IMG/VR virus record: IMGVR_UViG_3300041809_003467
Coordinates: 1 to 41,331 of that record
Length of the DNA: 41,331 bases
Origin: a virus
Direction: 5' to 3' (one strand)
In this document: in pieces, positions 32,791 to 40,217 of the stretch
How positions within the stretch are numbered: position 1 is the first letter of the stretch
How the letters are laid out: every line of letters begins with the position of its first letter
Notes under the pieces: model-generated
What the model was told of the DNA's origin: nothing
The model's database searches: none
Seen by the model: the letters and a program-made list of their open reading frames with translations, nothing else
Translations under genes and position numbers: made by a program

Positions 32791-33456
32791 TTATTCGCTC
32801 CCTTCGATCGCCGAGCGTTCGGTGAGGCTCGACACCGGCCGGCTGAAGACCATCGATTTGAACCACGTCTGGTCGACGCGGCGCAGATCGTACTCGCCCG
32901 GATAACGGCGCAGGAATCGCACCACCGCGTCTTCCGACACGCGCAATCCCTCGCGCTCCCGGACGGCTCCCAATAATCCGCGCCGCATCCATCCCCGCGC
33001 CGTCGGCGCCCCAACCCCCAGCACTCCCGCCAGGTCGGAGATGTTGTACCCCTCCTGGACCCGAGCCGAAAGCGCCAAATGCGACGCGCGATCGCGTACG
33101 CTGCCCATGCTCCGTTTCAGCCGCGCCGCGATCACGCGCGCCGTCAGGATGCCGATGTGATCCGCGAGAAATCCGTCTTCCTCCGCCGTCCATTCCCGCC
33201 GATTGAATGACAGTCCCATCTCTTGCGCCATCTGGTGAAAGACGAATCGCGGCCACTTAGTAGCAGCCTCTAACTTGTCGATAGCCGCCGCCCGCTCATT
33301 CTTCCGCAACCTATAAGCGGCTTTCAAGTCGGCTATAAGTTGCGGATTCCAGATATACCGCCGTCGTAACTCGCCAAACCGTCTTAGGCGGCACGAACGG
33401 CAGAGACCTAGCTTCCCCTGGCTTGGCCGTTCGTCGCATCTAAGACAGTTCGCCAT
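32791..33456 (-). CDS. Zinc ribbon plus SANT-like and MerR-like DNA-binding protein (221 aa)
   Basis: Residues 1-22 hold CLRC and CRSC, a zinc ribbon. A basic helix region follows (RFGELRRRYIWN). Residues about 89-130 look like a SANT/Myb repeat (WTAEEDGFLADHIG, then RSMGSVRDRASHLALSA). Residues 135-165 contain a MerR-like HTH (YNISDLAGVLGVGAPTARGW), and a basic DLRRVDQTWFKS end. This mosaic is found in phage early regions. It likely binds DNA as a middle regulator; targets unknown. Confidence 0.7.
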   Translation of the reverse strand: MANCLRCDERPSQGKLGLCRSCRLRRFGELRRRYIWNPQLIADLKAAYRLRKNERAAAIDKLEAATKWPRFVFHQMAQEMGLSFNRREWTAEEDGFLADHIGILTARVIAARLKRSMGSVRDRASHLALSARVQEGYNISDLAGVLGVGAPTARGWMRRGLLGAVREREGLRVSEDAVVRFLRRYPGEYDLRRVDQTWFKSMVFSRPVSSLTERSAIEGSE

Positions 33457-33469
33457 CGTCGTCGCCGCT

Positions 33470-33889
33470 TTACCTCACGAGCTTGTTTTTCTTCGCAATG
33501 GTCTCGGGGTCTTCGATCATCTGGATCTGCTTCCGCATCCGGAATTGCGAGAGAGCCACGTAGATCGACTGCGCCGGGAATTCTGGCAGCGCCTTGACGA
33601 TCTCGCCGCTAGTCATCGGCTTCTTCTCCAGCAGTGCCAGTATCTTCGCCGATACCACCCCGCTCTGCGGTTTCCCGCTCGTCTCCGCGGCCGCTGCATG
33701 CTTCACCTGCGCCTTCCTGTGAACCGGCGCCGCGATCCTTTTCGGCATCGCAGCCGCCTCAACCGCGGGCGCAATCGTCACCGCCCCCCCCGGCAATCCG
33801 GAGTCCAAAATCCGAATCGAGCGCAGAGCGTCCGCAATCGCCGCCTCGCCGCCCTCGATCTCCATCACCACCACACGCGCTTTTGCCAT
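33470..33889 (-). CDS. Winged-helix protein (139 aa)
   Basis: The ATG at 33889 lies two bases after the previous stop. The N-terminal 75 residues are low complexity (Ala/Pro/Lys-rich). The C-terminal part (about 78-139, SAKILALLEKKPMTSGEIVK, then IYVALSQFRMRKQIQMIED) is a winged helix. An early regulator of unclear target; part of the regulator block. Confidence 0.6.
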   Translation of the reverse strand: MAKARVVVMEIEGGEAAIADALRSIRILDSGLPGGAVTIAPAVEAAAMPKRIAAPVHRKAQVKHAAAAETSGKPQSGVVSAKILALLEKKPMTSGEIVKALPEFPAQSIYVALSQFRMRKQIQMIEDPETIAKKNKLVR

Positions 33890-33891
33890 CG

Positions 33892-34281
33892 CTAATCCTC
33901 CAGCGAGAGCTGCCCGTGCAACTCCGCCAATTCGTGCCTCGACGACAGCACTCGTAGCCGCCGCCACATCTGGACGATCTGCGCCCGGTACGGTTCCACC
34001 GCGGCCGCCAAATCCTCCGCATCCACGATCACGAAGTACCCCACCGGTGTGGCGCGGCTCGATCCGACGCGCATCCGGTGTGTGACCACCAGCTCGTGTA
34101 CCGCCGCCTTGATGTCGCGCTCGCTCTTGCCCGTCGCTCGATGCAGCACGTCGATCGAGATCGCGTTCTTGCGCCCTTGACGCCGCCAGATGATCTCCGC
34201 GATCAGCCGCTCCGTCACCGTGGGCGGGACATTTGAATTCGCGAAGGCCGCGCTCTCCGGCTCGTTCGACAGTGGGTTCAT
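33892..34281 (-). CDS. HTH phage regulatory protein (129 aa)
   Basis: A winged-helix fold is evident: TVTERLIAEIIWRRQGRKNA, then LHRATGKSERDIKAAVHELV, and VGYFVIVDAEDLAAA in the wing. The start ATG 34281 overlaps the LuxR-type gene stop (ATGA). Such proteins are common in phage early regions. Confidence 0.65.
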   Translation of the reverse strand: MNPLSNEPESAAFANSNVPPTVTERLIAEIIWRRQGRKNAISIDVLHRATGKSERDIKAAVHELVVTHRMRVGSSRATPVGYFVIVDAEDLAAAVEPYRAQIVQMWRRLRVLSSRHELAELHGQLSLED

Positions 34282-34571
34282 GCCGCCACTCCTTTGGTAG
34301 CCACCAACACGCCCAGCTCGGTCCGGTTCGACACACCCACCTTGCGGAAGATCCGGCCCATGTACTCCTTGACCGTTCCCTCCGCCAGCCCCAGTTCGAA
34401 GCCGATCTCTTTGTTTAATCGGCCCTTCGCCACTAGGTTGCAAATCTGGATTTCGCGATAAGTCAGAGGTTGCCCTAACTCTGGCTGGTGGCCGGAGTAC
34501 TTTCCGCGGCACTCGGGGCAGACGCGCCTATGCTCGTTGCACTCTTTCCCGCACTTGAAACATGTCCTCAT
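34278..34571 (-). CDS. Zinc ribbon fused to LuxR-type HTH (97 aa)
   Basis: N-terminal CFKC and CPEC pairs (residues 4-7 and 18-21) make a zinc ribbon; residues about 37-88 are a LuxR/GerE helix-turn-helix: LTYREIQICNLVAKGRLNKE, then LGLAEGTVKEYMGRIFRKVG. No receiver domain is present, so DNA binding may be controlled by metal or constitutive. The ATG 34571 lies inside the frame-shifted zinc gene upstream. A candidate for the activator of middle or late genes (role of Mu Mor/C). Confidence 0.8.
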   Translation of the reverse strand: MRTCFKCGKECNEHRRVCPECRGKYSGHQPELGQPLTYREIQICNLVAKGRLNKEIGFELGLAEGTVKEYMGRIFRKVGVSNRTELGVLVATKGVAA

Positions 34572-34651
34572 GGCTCCATCCGCATGGCGGATTGCACGGG
34601 TCCTTTTCCGTGCAACCGCAGACCTTGCACTTCGTAACTGTCGTGCCCCAT
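34528..34651 (-). pseudogene. Zinc-finger gene frameshifted at a GGGG run
   Basis: ATG 34651 directly follows the Gam TAG and has GAGGTG upstream. From this ATG the reading gives an unlikely 27-residue peptide. The +1 frame gives TKCKVCGCTEKDPCNPPCGW, the hallmark of a small phage zinc finger with CxxC...C...CxW. Its frame has no start codon. Removing one G of the GGGG after ATG would give a 40-residue protein starting MGTTVTK. Either a mutation or sequencing slip, or recoding, is possible. Confidence 0.65.
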
Positions 34652-35179
34652 CTACTTCACCTCACTCGGCGGATCCGGCCTGGTCGGCTCCGCGTAGAAG
34701 GTCTCTTTGTGCTTCACACAACAACCGACCTCCGCCAGGTCCTCCGCACTCAGATCGTCCTTCAATAGGTCCTTGTTGAGCTCCGGCTCCGGGCAGAGGA
34801 AATACTTCCCCTTGAACATCTCCCACACCTTCGCCTTGATCGCCTCCCACGTCCACGATCGATTCAGCGGCTTCAGCGCGCCCGGCGAGAAGCGCCGCCC
34901 CATCACGCCGTTCGCCAGCTTGAAGGATTGCAGCCCGTCCCGTTCAAGCTCCGCAACATGCGCGTAGTAATACGCCTCCAGCGCCGCCTCCAACTCCGCT
35001 GCCCGCTTCCGCGCCGCGTTAATCTCGCTCTCGAAACCCGCCTGCGCCTTTGCCACGTCCAGCGCCTGGTCGGCCGTCAACTTCTCGACGGTCGCCGTCG
35101 CCACCAGCAGATCGCCCATCGCCGCCGTGCAATCGTCGATCGACCGAAGCGTCGTCGACGCCTTCTTAGGCCGCGCCAT
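34652..35179 (-). CDS. gam: Gam-like host-nuclease inhibitor (175 aa)
   Basis: The family is recognisable from the N-terminal helical half (IDDCTAAMGDLLVATATVEK, a long coiled coil with an Ala/Glu-rich stretch) and the C-terminal LANGVMGRRFSPGALKPLNR, then WTWEAIKAKVWEMF. The length equals that of Mu Gam (174). It binds DNA ends and protects replicating phage DNA. ATG 35179 was chosen over a Trp/Arg-rich upstream extension. It overlaps the previous gene by 14 bases. Confidence 0.85.
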   Translation of the reverse strand: MARPKKASTTLRSIDDCTAAMGDLLVATATVEKLTADQALDVAKAQAGFESEINAARKRAAELEAALEAYYYAHVAELERDGLQSFKLANGVMGRRFSPGALKPLNRSWTWEAIKAKVWEMFKGKYFLCPEPELNKDLLKDDLSAEDLAEVGCCVKHKETFYAEPTRPDPPSEVK

Positions 35180-35336
35180 TCTGCACCTCTTCCAGCAGGT
35201 TCGCGGCCGCCGCCAGCAGATCGTCCACCAGCGGTTCCAGCCGCGGTTCGCCCGCCACGTAAGCGGCCGCAACGGCCGCGTTGCCCACAATTTCCCGCAG
35301 CCGCCTCATCAATCCTTCCCGCTCTGGCTTCGTCAT
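35166..35336 (-). CDS. Small helical protein between early genes (56 aa)
   Basis: ATG 35336 overlaps the upstream stop (ATGA). Basic start (MTKPEREGLMRRLREIVGNA) followed by an Ala/Leu-rich acidic helix. No motif. The preceding Gly/Arg-rich extension of the open frame is shadow of the neighbouring gene. Confidence 0.5.
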   Translation of the reverse strand: MTKPEREGLMRRLREIVGNAAVAAAYVAGEPRLEPLVDDLLAAAANLLEEVQNGAA

Positions 35337-35527
35337 CGCCGGTGATCCTCCTGCGGTTCCTGCACCGCTTCGCCCTTCTCGCGCGCCGCTAATTCCACGC
35401 GGTATACGCTCGCCCGCGTCTGCGCCGCAAACGCGAGCTTGAATCTGCCGTTGCTCCGATGCTTCGCCGCCGTCGCCTCGCACTGCTCGATACGCGCGAC
35501 AATCTGGCAGTCACTCAGCCTGCTCAC
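35333..35527 (-). CDS. Small basic hypothetical protein (64 aa)
   Basis: GTG 35527 with GGGAGG six bases upstream. It overlaps the previous gene by 17 bases. Helical and charged (RIEQCEATAAKHRSNGRFKL, then RVELAAREKGEAVQE). Function unknown. Confidence 0.5.
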   Translation of the reverse strand: MSRLSDCQIVARIEQCEATAAKHRSNGRFKLAFAAQTRASVYRVELAAREKGEAVQEPQEDHRR

Positions 35528-35795
35528 AGAGCACCTCCCTCCGTGCGCTCGCCTCATCCAGCGCCAGGTCGGCCATTAACTCCGCGATGCTGCCGTACTG
35601 GCCGATGGACTCGAAGGCCGGCGGCACGTCATCGTGAAACACGACGTCGGACGTGTCTTCCTCGCCCATCAGCTCGCACGTCCCGTCCGGCCGCACGATC
35701 AGCTCGATCTTGCAGCCACACCGGTCTTCGTACGCGGCCAGCGCCGCGATCACCTCGTCGATCCGCTCAATCACCTGCTGCTTTGCGTCCGGCAT
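35511..35795 (-). CDS. Small acidic hypothetical protein (94 aa)
   Basis: ATG 35795 overlaps the stop of the XRE gene (TGATG). Strongly acidic with many Glu/Asp (MGEEDTSDVVFHDDVPPAFE), possibly a DNA-mimic type or a small structural helper, but no family is recognised. Ends CEQAE. Confidence 0.55.
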   Translation of the reverse strand: MPDAKQQVIERIDEVIAALAAYEDRCGCKIELIVRPDGTCELMGEEDTSDVVFHDDVPPAFESIGQYGSIAELMADLALDEASARREVLCEQAE

Positions 35796-36064
35796 CAGCC
35801 CACCACCTGCACGATCGGGCAATCCCGAAACCGCACACGCAACTCCTCGACGATGGCCGTCTTCGCCTGCCCGGCGGCCGCCAGGCTGCCGATCTTCAGC
35901 AGCCGGTCGGTAGTCGGCGCCCTGCGCCCACGTTCCCACTGCGAGACGATGGACTGTTCGATGCCCACATACCCGGCGAACTCCAACTGCGTCATGCGTG
36001 CGTCGAACCGCACCTGGCGAATCGCCTCCGACAGCACCGGCAGCACTTCCATCGCGCGCTTCAT
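35795..36064 (-). CDS. XRE-type HTH regulator (89 aa)
   Basis: An HTH at about residues 22-55 (ARMTQLEFAGYVGIEQSIVS, then QWERGRRAPTTDRLLKIG) of the XRE/lambda-repressor type. ATG 36064 overlaps the MuB-like gene's stop (ATGA). It lies downstream of the transposition genes, so it may be an early regulator distinct from the 40218-40658 repressor. Confidence 0.75.
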   Translation of the reverse strand: MKRAMEVLPVLSEAIRQVRFDARMTQLEFAGYVGIEQSIVSQWERGRRAPTTDRLLKIGSLAAAGQAKTAIVEELRVRFRDCPIVQVVG

Positions 36065-37098
36065 GACACTACCTCCGAGCCCACGCTCATGCCCCACAGT
36101 TGGCCCGCCACGCCGACGATCGTCTTCTCTGTCACGCGCCGGCCCGCATGCTTCGCCTTCAGCAGATCGAGCGATCGCGCCAGGCGCCGGAACGATCCGC
36201 CGATCGCCTTGAACCACAGATCGAACGCTGCCTCGTCGACGTCGGTGATGCCTTCCTGTTTCACCACGGCCGCCATCTCCGGCCGCGTGATCCCCGAGAG
36301 CGGCGCCCAGATGCCGATCCGCGATTCCAGCGCGCCCAGGTCCACCATCTTGCCGGCCTTCAGCCGCGCCATCAGAATCGGCGCCGCGAGCATCGCTACT
36401 CCCACGCCGGCGTCGTACGTGCGGTCCCAGATCTGGCGGATGATGTCGCAGATCTGCGGCCGCAACGTCTCACACTGGTCGAAGATCAGGATGCAGGGAT
36501 TCCGCCGCAAGTGCTCGCATACCTCGCGGAACGCGCGGCCGGCGTTCTGCCAGCCCGACCGCGATAGGATCCCGAGCTGCTCGCCCACCGCCTGCATGAA
36601 GTAGCGTTTGTCTTTGGAGCTGAACACGTCGAACTCGAAGACGAACGAATCGGTCTTCCCGGCATTCTCGCGCCGCCATGCTTTGATGGCCTCCGTTTTG
36701 CCGACGCCATAGTCGGCCGTGATCACGCCCATCGCGCAATTCTCCGCGCAGAAGTCGAGCACCTGCGCCACACACCGCACGGTCTCCGTGCGGTAAAAGG
36801 TGCCGGCCTTCGCCACCTTGCGCACGCGCTTCGCGACGTTCTCTGTGACGGTTACCGCCGTCGTCCCGCCAGGCGCCAGGACGTCGCCCGCGCGCGCTTG
36901 AGCCAGCACGCGCCGCATCTGGTCCTGTACGTCGTTCCCGCCGGGTATGTCGCCGCGTATCCACGATCGCACCGTTGATTCCGCCAGCGTCGTATACTGC
37001 GCAAAATCGGCCGGCTCCAGGTCCGGCCGCGTCTTTAGATAATTGTGGAAGTCGGCTCGCAATTGCTGCGTTTCCGCTTCCGGTACTTGGCACACCAT
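36061..37098 (-). CDS. B: MuB-like AAA+ ATPase (345 aa)
   Basis: Target-choice ATPase of transposition. Residues about 28-72 form a cro-like HTH (AQYTTLAESTVRSWIRGDIP), as in MuB. Walker A ADYGVGKT (128-135, Lys134), Walker B ILIFDQCE (Asp207), and an AAA lid end. Start ATG 37098 has a GGGGGA site; MuB is 312 residues. Directly after the transposase gene and a small zinc protein, as in Mu. It should deliver target DNA to the transpososome and block nearby insertion. Confidence 0.9.
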   Translation of the reverse strand: MVCQVPEAETQQLRADFHNYLKTRPDLEPADFAQYTTLAESTVRSWIRGDIPGGNDVQDQMRRVLAQARAGDVLAPGGTTAVTVTENVAKRVRKVAKAGTFYRTETVRCVAQVLDFCAENCAMGVITADYGVGKTEAIKAWRRENAGKTDSFVFEFDVFSSKDKRYFMQAVGEQLGILSRSGWQNAGRAFREVCEHLRRNPCILIFDQCETLRPQICDIIRQIWDRTYDAGVGVAMLAAPILMARLKAGKMVDLGALESRIGIWAPLSGITRPEMAAVVKQEGITDVDEAAFDLWFKAIGGSFRRLARSLDLLKAKHAGRRVTEKTIVGVAGQLWGMSVGSEVVS

Positions 37099-37124
37099 TT
37101 CAGTTCCCCCCTGAAAAAGTTGAT

Positions 37125-37397
37125 TCAGACTTTCTGTGTCAGCACCGCCGTCGTTTGACCGGTCGTTGCCGCCACTACCGCGAACTTCTCGATCTCGCAA
37201 ACCGGGCACGCCAGGTCCGCACCGCAATCGCCGCAAGTCATGTCGTCACCCAATTCCGTCGGCTCCGGAGCTAACAGCTCAACCACTTCGAACCACGCCT
37301 GGCGCTCGATATCGTTCAAGTGCTCCCAGGGAATTTCGACCCCGGTCCGGTAGGCTCGCTTTGCTACTGTTTCCTCGATTGGACTCGCCATGTTCAT
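37125..37397 (-). CDS. Zinc-finger protein between A and B (90 aa)
   Basis: ATG 37397 overlaps the MuA-type stop (ATGA). The middle carries MTCGDCGADLACPVCE, two CxxC pairs of a zinc finger, preceded by an acidic helix. Mu has no such gene between A and B. May help the transpososome or regulate early transcription; unknown. Confidence 0.6.
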   Translation of the reverse strand: MNMASPIEETVAKRAYRTGVEIPWEHLNDIERQAWFEVVELLAPEPTELGDDMTCGDCGADLACPVCEIEKFAVVAATTGQTTAVLTQKV

Positions 37398-39526
37398 TCC
37401 CCCTGGAAAAACCGGAACTCGCCGTCGTCGCCTTCCGGAGCCGGCCGCTCCACTACCTCGACAGCGGCCGGCGCGGCGTTATCGAAGCTGAAGGTCCGAT
37501 CCTCGCGTGCCGTGTTCTCAGCCTCGACGATCGCGCTCGGCACACGCACCGGCGCGGACACGCGCGGAGCCATCTCGCGCGATGGCAGCACTTCCGCCCT
37601 ACGCGCCAGGCGGGTCTCCGGATCGGCCACCGGTACCGCCTTATGCACCGCCTCGATGAACTTCTTGACTTCCCGGCGAGCTGCCCGGCGATTGCGCTCG
37701 TCTTCGACGAACCCTTCTTCGCCCATGCGCCGCAGTTCGACACAGTGCGCCAGCCCCACGAACCGCGCCTGGTAGTAGATCGCCGCCTCGCCGAGGTCGA
37801 GCTGGTCGTACGCGAACTCCACCGCCTGCCCGTTCAACGCCATCAGCGCCACGGTATTTCCGGTCAGCCGGTAATGATAATCGCGGCCTGCAAAGCTCGT
37901 CTTTACTTCGCCGTGCTTTACCGTGAGCTCGCGCCGCTTCGCGAAGCAGAAGTGCAGCAGCTCCGCATCCACCGTCCGCCGCTCCACGCGATCGATCAGG
38001 ATCTCCCACGCTTCGTTCGGGCACATCCAACCGCGGCCGGTCGGTGTGACTTTCTGCATGCCCTCACCTTCGAGCGGCCGCTCGTTCAGATCTTCGATCA
38101 CGCGGCTATATAAGGAAGCGACTTGGTTTATCGTCCGGAACGGCGTCGAGTCCGCGGCGCCGGCTATCCACTTCTCGTGTTTGGCCAGCAGCTCGTCGAA
38201 CGCGTCCGGCCGCGATCCCGGTTTGTGCCCGCAGAACTCCGGCAGCGTCTCATCGAATTTGGAGATCCGCCCGAAGTTCGGCTCGATCAATTTCGCCCGT
38301 GCGTTCTTCACGATCGCGTGCGTCACCCGGATCCCGAGCGTCCCGATCACGCCGCGCCAGGCGCCGTCGAGCTCGCCCACGCGTCCTTCTTTATGCGACG
38401 GACGCCGGCCGCCTTCCAGCCACTCGCACCGGAAATCCTTGCCGTTGTCCCAGTAGAGTTGCCGCGGCAGACCGTGATCGATAAACACCCGCTTCAGCAC
38501 GGCCGCGATCGAGTCGCTCGATGGCGTCTCCACAATCACCCACCCCAGCCACTTGCGCGTGCGCATGTCGATCGCCGCCGTCAGCCACGGACGCGCCAGT
38601 TTCCATCCGTCGCGCGATGGCACCAAGCAGAACATGTCGAGCACCCGGTGATCCATCACCACGTAGTCGAGCGGCATCGTCGCGCCGATATCGCGGAAGC
38701 TCAGAATCTCCTGGGAATTGCGGAATGCTTCGCCGCCCTGTCGCGCCATCGTCCGCGCGATCTCGGGGATCTTGTCGAACCAGGTGCGCAGCGTCTCGTA
38801 CGACACTTTCGGCAGCAGGGCCGAATCGCGCAGCTTATAGTCTTCGTCCAGGTAGCGCGCGTACTTGTCGCGCTCGAAGTCGCCCATCGGCTGGCCGATA
38901 TGCGTCGCGCGCCAGGCCATTTCCTCGCTGTACGCCCGCGCGATCTCCTTGATCGAGAGCACACCGTACACACCCTTGCGAGGCATCGCCGCGGCCAGCA
39001 GCCAGTCGAGCGCCGCCGGCGTCATGGCCCGCGGCTTGCCCTTGTCGGCGCGATCGCGCGACACCAGTCCCGGCAGTCCGCGCTCTTGCCACGCCGCCAG
39101 CCAGTTGTATACGGTCCGCGGCTTCGTGGCGTGCGCCTTGCAAAGGTACGCCACCATCGCGCCCTTCGATCGGTACTGCGCCCACAACAGCGGATACTTG
39201 TCCGGCTCGATCAGCGGCTCGATTACGTCGTACCGCTTCTGTGCCTCGGCCCGATCTTCCTGCGAGAGGTTCGGCCCCACCGGCGTCGTGAGTTGCAGCG
39301 CCATCTGGCCAGGCGCGCCGCCGATGGGAAGCTCGATAACCTTGGGCTGCCCAGCCCACTTCTTCTGTACGTCTGCCGGCAGATCCGCAACGTCGTACCC
39401 AGGAACTGTGCGCCCGTTCCGCGCCCGTCCGGCCGGCGTCGAATCGAGCTTCCGGGTCACCGTGCGTTCGGAGCATCCTATGAGCTCTGCGGTCTCGACT
39501 TTCGAAAGCAGATTGTTCGCCGGCAT
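37394..39526 (-). CDS. A: MuA-like DDE transposase (710 aa)
   Basis: N-terminal HTH (SKVETAELIGCSERTVTRKL) and a second DNA-binding part, then the RNase-H core with Asp292 (MDHRVLDMF), Asp360 (YWDNGKDF) and Glu415 (KLIEPNFGRI); the spacings 68 and 55 nearly equal those of MuA (67 and 56). Length 710 against 663 in MuA. The ATG at 39526 overlaps the previous stop (TGATG); the longer open frame upstream is shadow. The C-terminal end (DNAAPAAVEVVERPAPEGDD) is acidic, possibly the B/ClpX contact region. It catalyses integration and replicative transposition. Confidence 0.95.
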   Translation of the reverse strand: MPANNLLSKVETAELIGCSERTVTRKLDSTPAGRARNGRTVPGYDVADLPADVQKKWAGQPKVIELPIGGAPGQMALQLTTPVGPNLSQEDRAEAQKRYDVIEPLIEPDKYPLLWAQYRSKGAMVAYLCKAHATKPRTVYNWLAAWQERGLPGLVSRDRADKGKPRAMTPAALDWLLAAAMPRKGVYGVLSIKEIARAYSEEMAWRATHIGQPMGDFERDKYARYLDEDYKLRDSALLPKVSYETLRTWFDKIPEIARTMARQGGEAFRNSQEILSFRDIGATMPLDYVVMDHRVLDMFCLVPSRDGWKLARPWLTAAIDMRTRKWLGWVIVETPSSDSIAAVLKRVFIDHGLPRQLYWDNGKDFRCEWLEGGRRPSHKEGRVGELDGAWRGVIGTLGIRVTHAIVKNARAKLIEPNFGRISKFDETLPEFCGHKPGSRPDAFDELLAKHEKWIAGAADSTPFRTINQVASLYSRVIEDLNERPLEGEGMQKVTPTGRGWMCPNEAWEILIDRVERRTVDAELLHFCFAKRRELTVKHGEVKTSFAGRDYHYRLTGNTVALMALNGQAVEFAYDQLDLGEAAIYYQARFVGLAHCVELRRMGEEGFVEDERNRRAARREVKKFIEAVHKAVPVADPETRLARRAEVLPSREMAPRVSAPVRVPSAIVEAENTAREDRTFSFDNAAPAAVEVVERPAPEGDDGEFRFFQGE

Positions 39527-39939
39527 CAGATCTTCTCCCATAGCCCCTGTGACAGTTTCTGCGCTGCCAGTTGATGCCGCCCCAACTCGGCGAATTCCCG
39601 ATCCTCTGCCGTGGCCGCCGACAACCCGCAGTCGGCGCATAAGATGTCCAGCAGACGCCGCGAGCCCGTCACCTTCACCCAGGCCGGCACCCACTCGGCC
39701 GGCATGCGGTTCGCTTTGGTCTCGGCGGCCACCGCATCGACGGCCGCTTCGCTCACTGCATAGCCGAGTTCCTCGGAAAGTCGAAGGGCTACTTCGGCCC
39801 GTGAGTACCGGCAAGCCTTTAGGTCTGCCCAGATCGCGGACAGTATTTTCAATGACTTACCGCGCAGCCGCGTACTGTCCGCAATTTCGCCCGCTGCGGA
39901 TATTGCAACGTGAGATTGACCGGGGAATACTGATCTCAT
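39526..39939 (-). CDS. CII-like small early protein (137 aa)
   Basis: The start ATG 39939 overlaps the HTH gene stop (ATGA) and its TGA overlaps the transposase ATG. Helical, with ILSAIWADLKACRYSRAEVA, then LPAEW-like MPAEWVPAWVKVTGSRRLLD, ILCADCGL. The A/VTGSRRLLDxLCAxxGL pattern is like phage CII/CP76-type regulators. Probably an early regulator; low-moderate confidence in the family. Confidence 0.55.
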   Translation of the reverse strand: MRSVFPGQSHVAISAAGEIADSTRLRGKSLKILSAIWADLKACRYSRAEVALRLSEELGYAVSEAAVDAVAAETKANRMPAEWVPAWVKVTGSRRLLDILCADCGLSAATAEDREFAELGRHQLAAQKLSQGLWEKI

Positions 39940-40166
39940 GCGACGCGCCTCCGTACTTCGAATCCCGGCACCCGGCGCCGCCGGAGAGCCTTCTCGATCC
40001 GGACGGATCGCCCTTCGCCCCGCCACACCTTGCTTACCGCTTGCCGTGAGACGTGAAGTTGTCTGGCAACCTCGGTCAGCAAACCGGCATTACGCTTCAT
40101 CCACGCGTCCTCGTAGGAGATCGCAATTACGGTATGCTGACGTGTGAGGTTGTCAGATTCAGACAT
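39936..40166 (-). CDS. Ner-like HTH regulator, first early gene (76 aa)
   Basis: A helix-turn-helix at about residues 28-55 (LLTEVARQLHVSRQAVSKVW) followed by a basic tail. This is where Mu ner lies, divergent from the repressor. With ATG 40166 the mRNA from the predicted promoter would be nearly leaderless (about 4 bases) and no SD is seen. An internal ATG at 40100 (MKRNAGLLTEVAR) has GAGG 8 bases upstream and gives a 54-residue protein that keeps the HTH. Both starts are possible. Confidence 0.7.
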   Translation of the reverse strand: MSESDNLTRQHTVIAISYEDAWMKRNAGLLTEVARQLHVSRQAVSKVWRGEGRSVRIEKALRRRRVPGFEVRRRVA

Positions 40167-40176
40167 GCACGTCTAG

Positions 40177-40206
40177 ATACTAGCGCTAGCTGCTAGTGCT
40201 AGTCAA
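40177..40206 (-). promoter_or_regulatory. Early promoter of the lytic operon
   Basis: On the minus strand TTGACT (40206-40201) and TAGTAT (40182-40177) are separated by 18 bases, good sigma70-type elements. Transcription would begin near 40170 towards the transposition genes. A 25-bp dyad fills the spacer, so a bound repressor would block the promoter. Confidence 0.65.
40179..40203. promoter_or_regulatory. 25-bp CTAG-rich operator dyad
   Basis: A 25-bp palindrome with two mismatched pairs and an unpaired centre, containing four of the five CTAG tetranucleotides found at 40173, 40180, 40186, 40193 and 40199, at alternating 7- and 6-base spacing. It lies between the divergent regulators and over the early promoter spacer. 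CTAG is rare in many bacterial genomes, so this cluster is unlikely to be chance. It probably binds the 40218-40658 repressor, the Ner-like protein, or both. Confidence 0.75.
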
Positions 40207-40217
40207 GGGATTTTGAT

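Noticed and set aside
38123-40049. Plus-strand frames opposite the transposase
   Set aside because: Shadows of the DDE transposase, whose motifs and spacing are clear.
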